From NCBI GenBank assembly GCA_023159155.1, contig JAJNNX010000006.1, forward strand, positions 1,178,001 to 1,242,000: a stretch of DNA of 64,000 nt, read 5' to 3'. This stretch comes from Ustulina deusta. Taxonomy: Eukaryota; Ascomycota; Sordariomycetes; Xylariales; Xylariaceae. Under the pieces are notes generated by a model, which did not search any database, was not told the origin of the DNA, and saw nothing but the letters and a program-made list of their open reading frames with translations. Below are positions 57,546-64,000 of the stretch, one piece after another. The translations under genes were made by a program, and so were the position numbers. Each line of letters begins with the position of its first letter. The stretch's first letter is position 1.

Positions 57546-60500
57546 GCGGCGTGCTAGCCTTGGTGTTCTTGTGTACCTCTTGCCGATTGAGGCACCGGAA
57601 GAGTTCTTCCTGCCTTAGCTATTTTCGATCTAGATGGCCGAGCTCAATGCTACGTAAAGGCTAACAACTAGGAAATCTACTATCGGTCCTAGAACGGCTG
57701 TTCATGTATGCTTGCGTTTCGAGTTGGCATAAGGGCGGTTTTCGAATTTCCCAAAGCTCATTCATTGTAACCTAGGCATGATGCTTTTTGTTTCTATTCG
57801 TATTAGTAAGCTTTACAAAAACAAGATCTTGCTAAAGTATGAACTTTTTAAGTTAGAGTTCCTGATAACTGCAATAATATGATAGCTCTATATAGCTCTT
57901 CACAATGGGTGTCTTCGTCAATTCCCTCCATCTTTTCTACCTATAACATCGCAACCCACCCAATGCTACAATAGCAGCACTGAGTGAGCTATCTAGTGAG
58001 TTGGGCTCGATTCCTAACAGCGGCATTTGTGTTCGGTAGATAGTTCATTTGCAGCTTGATTCAAGGCCCAATTATACCATATAGGAGAAAATAAACTAAT
58101 TAACCAAGGAAGGAGAGACAGAAACTATTCTGTACATTTGTGACAGCAAGATATAGGTGAAAATTGTATGGTCAATACGCAAATCCTCCCTAGCTATGCC
58201 ACAATTCCAGCCGCAGTTCCAGCCACAGACTGCAGGTGTATTACGATAGCAAGGCAAGGAACCAGGAGAGATTTGCGCTCCTCACGTAACATCCGGCTTC
58301 TTACACAACTCGCGCTCCTTCTGTACGACCTCGAGCTCCAGCCACTCCGCTCGATGTTGTGTTACGGGGGGATTGGAGCACCGATTCAGGACGCGGGCGC
58401 CCAGCCTTGCGCGCCATATGATTTAATTTATGCCTTGCGCGTGCCCCACTTGCCACTTCAACGCCAGCGTGCAAAATGTATGCAGCTTATAATCACAATC
58501 CCCAATCGGAAAGTGGGATGTACCTAAGCCCCCGGGCATAAAACGATACCTAGGAGGTGGTCAGTGACTCGAGCTCGTAGTTTACAAACAAACACCAGCA
58601 CTACTAATATAGCCATGCCCTTTTGTCTCTCACTTAGTCTTTCCATACCCAAAACTAAAACTTCATCTACTCAATAATACAAGTAGACAATATAAATATT
58701 GCCGTAAGGTCCATCTCAGGGATTGGGTATGTCTTCCACTGAGATCGTGTAGAATATCTACTAACTGATGAAACCTAGCATAAAGCTCGTTTAACGTCAT
58801 TATTAGCCATGCCTAACCAACGATAATCTGCTTTATATCTTTCAAATCCTGAAGGTTACTCATCAACGCCCGGTCGTAGCAATGGGCTTATCGACAGAAG
58901 CTATCATTGGTCTTGTTGGGGTATTTGTGGCCCTACCTCCTACCGCCCTTGTTGTCTAGAATTGCTGGCCCCGGCGACAAATACATCGTGAGTAACGACC
59001 CTCCCCGTGCCGTCACTACCAAGCTGATATAGGGGCTTCTGTCAAATAGGACACGGAGATCTGGACATTTCTCGTCCTTTTGACAATACTGTTTACTTGG
59101 TGACGGCGCAGGTGGAGTTCCGCCGCCACGACAACACACGCCAGCGATAAAAGGGGACTTGTCAGATGAAGAGCGTTCTTTCCGTCATGATCTTGAATAG
59201 AACACAAGAATGTCTAGTATAATAAAATAGCTATTAAAGCGCATTAAGCTGTGCTAGGATAGCCAAGTAATAGAAACGTCCCTTGATTCGTGCTTTATTA
59301 GAAACTTTTGAATGCTAATGCTAGGAAACCAACATGTAAATACCTCTCTAATATTCTTGTCATTGATTGCTATTTTATTTATAAAAAGGTCAAACAAATA
59401 AAGAAACCTATCCACATTACTTATATACTTTTTAGTTCTTTAATTATTCGATCCGGATATATTTCAAAAGCCGGATAGTCTTATATAAGAGAGCTTTATT
59501 ATGTATGCGAAGTAAATAAATGCTCCGAGGATAAGGAACAACTACCTAAGAGTAAAACAAAGGGTTCTTTACGGCAGATATACTACCACATTCCTCTTAG
59601 AACTTGACCGGCTCTAATGGCTTGGCACGTAGCACAGGCTATAAAGGTCAAGGGCGAGGGTCGCCCGTAGTATGTAAGAACCGTCAAAATTTCCCAGAAG
59701 CACGGCCACTACGCTGTTGCAGGATTGTGGAAGCGTCATCGAGAGTGGACTGACGAAGATGCCGCACTCATGAACTCGGATGATCTTATAAATGAATGTA
59801 GAGATTCCTAGGTTTGGATAACGTGCGATCACTCTATATATATCACGAATACTGCAATCTAACTGTATCATTCTATCCTTCAATACTTCACCCACAGGCC
59901 GATAATAGTGTCAGTATAAAGCGTGGCAAAAACTAGAAAAAGAAGAATGGTTCACTAAAGCTTTACCCTCTGCTTTACTTTCGAGTTATTGATCTTAGAG
60001 TGGTTATAGTCTGCAGGCATAACTTCACTACTTACTGGTCTGCAAATACTGCTATATAGGTACATATGGGTTATAAAAAAACATTCTTAAGCGGCACGGC
60101 CCGGATTCGAACATGTCTCCTTGAGATCCTACAAAAAAGAATCGAGGGCTTAAGATATACTCAACATCCCTCGACCGGAAAATACTCGCTGCCTATGGCC
60201 CTGCCTCTGACATGAGCATTATTCCTGCCGACTACTTTACCACTCGGCCACTTCGGGGTGGGAGGGGAACGTCTGTTGAAGATCCGCGCACTTTTTGTAA
60301 ACTATATGCTTGGTACTTCGATGGTGCTCTCATAAACGAGATCGGCAGTCCGCGGCTGTGTCCCGTGTATACGCATAGGTAACTTACAAAAGCTCCGGCC
60401 CCACCCAAACTCTCCCGTGATGCCCCGCGTTGTCCGCCGGCCGGGTAAAAGTGGAACTCGATTCGTGCCCCACCTTTAGCTCTCTCTAACCTACAACAAC

Positions 60501-60592
60501 AACAACATCTTCACTGCCCTTCTCTCAGCAGATCCCGTGCGAATATCTCACAAACACCCCCGCGACGACTCGTCCGGCAACATCCCATCGAC
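57546..60592. other. Gene-poor region, 3 kb
   Basis: No complete gene seen. A 25-codon frame at 58882-58959 (MGLSTEAIIGLVGVFVALPP...) looks like the hydrophobic N-terminus of a fungal membrane protein cut short by a TAG, possibly a remnant. A 93-codon minus frame at 59614-59895 starts at GTG and has no recognisable features. A tRNA-like segment at 60089-60253 is described under findings. The last 100 bp should be the SPC19 promoter and leader (CAACAACAACAAC at about 60494-60507). Confidence 0.4.
58882..58959 (+). pseudogene. Possible truncated membrane-protein N-terminus
   Basis: 25 codons from an ATG with a hydrophobic stretch (EAIIGLVGVFVALPPTALVV) then TAG. It resembles the start of small fungal one-helix proteins whose reading would continue with LW or similar. 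Weak evidence. Confidence 0.2.
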
Positions 60593-61329
60593 ATGGCCAC
60601 CGCGCCAGGCCTCGCGAGCACGAACACCGCATCCTACGGGGACTGCGTGGCGGCGCTGCGCACCTCGCTCTCCTTCCTCGAGTCCTCCGTCAACACGCTC
60701 GAGAGCGGCGTCTCCGACTTCCCCCGTCTCGTCGGCGTATTGAAGACAGCCAGGGTACGTCTTGCTTCTTGCTTCTTCTCTCTTCTCCTCCTCATCACCT
60801 CCATCGCGTCCCCGCATTCCCTCTTTCCGTCCATATAATACTCACTCACTCACTCACTCTCGGCAACCCCCCCCCCCCCCCCCCCCAAAAAAAACACCAA
60901 CCAACCACCGACCACAACGCTAACCACGTCCGTCCCCAGCACTACGAGCTAATCCCGCAAACGACGCTCCAAACCGCCGAAGCCTCCCTGCGCTCCGAGC
61001 TCGCCCCCGCCATCACGACGCTCCTCGACCGCGCCGACGCCCACGTCGACCGCATGGACCGGCGCATCGAGTCGCTGCGGGCGCGCGCCGAGCTGCAGCA
61101 GGGCCGTCTCGACAACTCGCCGTCCTCCTCGTCCTCCTCGTCGCGCAATAATCCCAGAGCCAAGACCGCGAGCGGTACTAGCGGCGGCGCCAATCTAGAC
61201 GGCAGCGCGAAGCTGCGCGCCCGCGTCCTGAAGCAGCGCCGCGAGGCCCTGCAATACAGCGTCGAGCGCCTGGAGCTCGAGGTCCTGCAGAAGGAGCGCG
61301 AGCTGCGCAAGAGGCTGGACGTCACGTGA
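60593..61329 (+). CDS. SPC19: DASH/Dam1 complex subunit Spc19
   Basis: A subunit of the DASH (Dam1) ring that couples kinetochores to spindle microtubules. Exons 60593-60754 and 60940-61329 give 183 aa; the 185-bp intron has donor GTACGT, a GCTAAC branch and CAG acceptor, phase 0. The Spc19 signature is clear: SYGDCVAALRTSLSFLESSV, TLESGVSDFPRL, then after the splice HYELIPQTTLQTAEASL, and a coiled coil RADAHVDRMDRRIESLRARAELQQGRL. A Ser run (about 122-130) interrupts the coil before a second helix ending KERELRKRLDVT. The intron carries (ACTC)n and a C18A8 homopolymer run, which is likely to be length-variable and hard to sequence. Confidence 0.92.
60840..60895 (+). repeat. Simple repeats inside the SPC19 intron
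   Basis: (ACTC)n at about 60841-60860 followed by a run of about 18 C and 8 A at 60870-60895. Confidence 0.85.
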
Positions 61330-62664
61330 GGAGGGCGAATCCCTCCTGCTTCCTTGCCTCCCTATTGCAATGCACCTGGCGGTGCGAGTGGTCTATCTAT
61401 CTACCTTTGATACGAGAAAGAGAGAGAGAGAGAGAGCGACAAAGTTGAAAGCGACGATGGGGTCGCTGTGTTATGCTGTGGTTTTTACTACGCTGCGATG
61501 ATGCACGACTATGGATGCTTCTATCTCATCACTTGATACGACACGCTACGGTTGTTGTACGGATCAATATGTCGGGCTGCTTCTGGCTGTGCTGTGTGCT
61601 ACGACAGATCACGTGTCACGACGTTATGGAAAACAGGGCTTGTGATTGCTATGGCAGTTACTCAATCTGGAGATGGGACATAGCAAGGCTTGGGCGAGTC
61701 TAGCTATCTCTGTGTACGCTTTGTCGATATAGAGACTGAGGGAAGGTTGGGCGGTCTCTGGAGCCTACGAAGCATTATAGGGCTGAAAGCGTATCGGATT
61801 GGCGCGGTGTGTAGGGTATAGGATGCGCATATCGAGTCGTGGGCTCATGAGTATAAATGTGCAATCATTTGAGCTGTCTTTGCTGAAAGAGCGCCCCTAG
61901 TTGCCGCTCTGTCTGGAGAGACTCACGGGTCCAGTCACATCTTACGCAACAATAGATGAAGACATCTACGGAAGACTTCGGAAGATTTTTTCTTGTTTCT
62001 GTGTTCATCGATGAAGACCAAGGTGTACACATGGGTTGTCGTAACTGGAAACCTCGTTTGAACCAATGAATACGTAACCTTCGTAAACTCCGCGCTGCTT
62101 CACGGGAGAGATGACAGACTCCATTTGCCTTTTATCGCCTCGCCAATTCCCACCATCAACACAGGGACCCCTTGCCGGCGCGGCGTTTGTTCTTGACCTT
62201 TCCTATTCCGTCAATATATATCGACTCATGTCCTATGAGTCCTCAACATTCCACAATGTTGTGCGCAGACTGGTTTGTCTATCGCATGCCACGCCAAATA
62301 ATACAAATACGAGAACAGTTATGCAGGGAGAAGTAAAAGTGGACAAAACCGCCAAAAGAATAAAAGAAAATCAATATACGAAATTCGTCCGTCCTGGGGG
62401 GAGAAAAAATAAGACGTAAAAGGGGTGACGAGGCAAAAAAAACAACACCAGTCGTATCACACTTTTCACCCCAAGACATGCCCAATATTCTGCGCTCATT
62501 GCGCAAGCCCGCTAGTGTGCGGTCTCTATGCCCATTCAGATACAAGGGTGATCACCAATTCCTTATAGGTTCTGTTCCGATAGGCTAAGATCCAGAATGG
62601 TAGTCAAGGTATGCCCCGAGGTTTAAATCATCCGTAGTAGACGCCGAAAGGAACCAAAGTCCGC
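61330..62664. other. Convergent intergenic region SPC19 / SHO1
   Basis: 1335 bp. (AG)n microsatellite at about 61418-61437. Open frames at 61473 and 62111 have no family resemblance and are not called. Long 3' UTRs may fill part of it. Confidence 0.45.
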
Positions 62665-63716
62665 TCATAACAGGATGAGGTAGTTGCTGGGAGCAATACC
62701 TGTCTCGCCATTCTCTTTTCTTGCCTGCCACCATCTTCCACTGACGTCGCTGACCTCCAAAATCTCGTGCTTCGAGAAGGAGATTTCATTGGCATCTTCA
62801 GGATTGGCCTCATAGCTGTAGATGGCCTTTGCACGATAAGGATACTCGGATGGGGCCACAATCTCAGGTTCAGCCGGTTGCTGCTGGGTTGGCTTAACAC
62901 CAGGGGCAGCAAAAGCAGGGGATGAGTTTCGTGGCCCGTTTCCATTTAGGCCGCCGACGGGCGATGGGTTTTCGAAGCCATTAAGTTGAGCAGATGTATA
63001 CATCTGTGGAGGCTGAACCGAAGTGGAGGTCTCGGGACGACCACCATAGGCATTCATAGTTTGTCGGCTCATAGTCGATTCCTTTTGTAGGGCAAAGGAG
63101 TCGATGTATGCGCGGGCAACCCCCGATGGTGCCGATCCGAAATAAAAGATCCAGATAATCTGCTTGTTCATCAGTACGGGCTTATTTACACACAAAACTT
63201 GGATAATCGAGGTGGCGCTATAATACTTGGTAGAACTTACATTCACCATAGACAACAATATGAACCCGGCGCCGGCAGCTTGACGAGCACTTTCGCTGAA
63301 ATATATTAAGGAGTTGACAGACGAGGACGTGAGAACGAGGCCAGCGCCCATGTAACCAACCAATGCCACATGATAGGTCTGGATGGAATCCGAGGCCACA
63401 ACGACGAATACCGCAGGAATTAAGAGAAACATAAACACAATCGACCACCAGACGAATTTAGGAAACGCGTTATCCGCGTCGTGGGGATCTGAATTGATTT
63501 GGCCAATAATGGAGCCAATCAAAGAGATAAGCCAGGAGAGCTGGGTGGCGAGGAGGCGTTAGCATCAGCTCTTCAAAAGTGTGTAGAACGAAGTCGAATT
63601 CATTTAGCTTAGGCACTTACTGCTGCGATGGAGATAGTAGCAAGAGCAAACGGGTCGCCAATCACGTTACCCATGCTCATTCGCTTCCGGCCATAGCCAG
63701 CCCTGGATTGTTCCAT
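62665..63716 (-). CDS. SHO1: Sho1-type osmosensor (four-TM, SH3 domain)
   Basis: Plasma-membrane sensor/scaffold of the HOG osmotic-stress MAP-kinase pathway; its SH3 domain binds the MAPKK Pbs2. Minus-strand exons 63716-63621, 63540-63241 and 63159-62665 give 296 aa. Introns are 80 bp (GTAAGT...CAG, branch GCTAACG) and 81 bp (GTAAGT...CAG). Four membrane segments: in [60 protein letters not shown], and [21 protein letters not shown] Pro/Ser linker follows, then the SH3 domain at about 238-296 ([21 protein letters not shown] with ALYxY as [23 protein letters not shown]). The second intron is a multiple of three and has no stop, so a plain ORF reads through it. Start chosen at the first ATG before [16 protein letters not shown]. 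Confidence 0.95.
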
Positions 63717-64000
63717 TTTTCGCAGCGACGGAGAGTGGAGAGAACCGTACGAGGGCATAAGGAACGAGAACCGTCGATTATGTCGCGATCAAGCGGGTAG
63801 AATCGACTTCAATGAATTCCAACCCGTTCAGTACCGAGTTCAAGTTCGGTAAAGCGATGAAGCTGCAACTCGGTCGACCAAGATGACCAAAGTCCCGTGA
63901 GCGGCAATCTTAGAGAAAGCAGGAGAGATGAATTGGTGATCGAGGGTCGAAGGTGTGTAATGGTAAGCTAGGGGGTGTCGCAAAGATATCGAGGAAAGGA
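63717..64000 (-). promoter_or_regulatory. SHO1: SHO1 upstream region
   Basis: 284 bp of upstream sequence to the window edge. No distinct motif recognised; probably 5' UTR plus proximal promoter. Confidence 0.4.

Noticed and set aside
62111..62419. 102-codon frame between SPC19 and SHO1
   Set aside because: ATG frame without features in a convergent 3' UTR region.
1..64000. CRISPR array, bacterial operon or prophage features
   Set aside because: Spliced genes and eukaryotic nuclear families throughout; no regular spacer-repeat array seen.

Overview
This is a nuclear contig fragment from a filamentous ascomycete (Pezizomycotina, most likely Sordariomycetes). Genes are compact and carry short introns of about 50-190 bp with GTRNGT donors, CTAAC-like branch sites and YAG acceptors. 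Recognisable proteins include translation elongation factor EF-1alpha, Sls1, Nse3, SF3b10, Isd11, PAPS reductase, phosphoserine phosphatase, Erf2, Spc19 and Sho1. The mutation pattern of the repeats (C-to-T and G-to-A only) is that of repeat-induced point mutation (RIP), a fungal process. Species cannot be named from the window.

Layout. 1-25.1 kb is ordinary gene-dense core: tef1 (3' part), SLS1, NSE3, SF3B5, a Cys/His-rich unknown, ISD11, an acidic proline-rich unknown, PAPS reductase, phosphoserine phosphatase, a small mitochondrial membrane protein, a DHHC palmitoyltransferase (ERF2-like) and a coiled-coil unknown. 25.1-34.4 kb is gene-poor and accessory-like: an intact secreted rhamnogalacturonan lyase (PL4), a wrecked FAD/berberine-bridge oxidase pseudogene, an orphan disordered ORF and a pogo/Fot transposase relic. 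34.44-55.88 kb is an extremely AT-rich block. 55.9-60.5 kb is gene-poor flank with gene and repeat fragments. 60.6-64 kb returns to core genes: SPC19 and SHO1.

Main result. The 21.4 kb AT-rich block can be read as one nested insertion. It is bracketed by a perfect 14-bp direct repeat (34427-34440 and 55883-55896) sitting exactly at the two composition borders, with a (TGAT)n tail at the left end. That is the signature of a non-LTR (LINE) retrotransposon on the minus strand. Reverse-transcriptase remains (36.7-37.5 kb) and an endonuclease-RT linker (45.2-45.9 kb) belong to this LINE. A Gypsy-type LTR element (37575-45154) separates them, and a Copia-type LTR element (47321-54765, with 5-bp target duplication ATAGC) is inserted further upstream in the same LINE. 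Subtracting the two LTR elements leaves about 6.4 kb, a normal LINE length. All three elements lie on the minus strand and all are heavily RIP-mutated.

The core genes are unrelated housekeeping functions. The one pair with a plausible functional link is the divergent PAPS reductase / phosphoserine phosphatase pair, whose 2.6 kb shared intergenic region contains a perfect Gcn4/Cpc1-type TGACTCA site. Several small genes are easy to miss because of tiny exons: SF3B5 (intron directly after ATG), ISD11 (four introns), and the 133-aa mitochondrial protein (6-nt last exon). Intron positions were assigned by reading splice signals and protein family continuity; none has been tested against transcripts.
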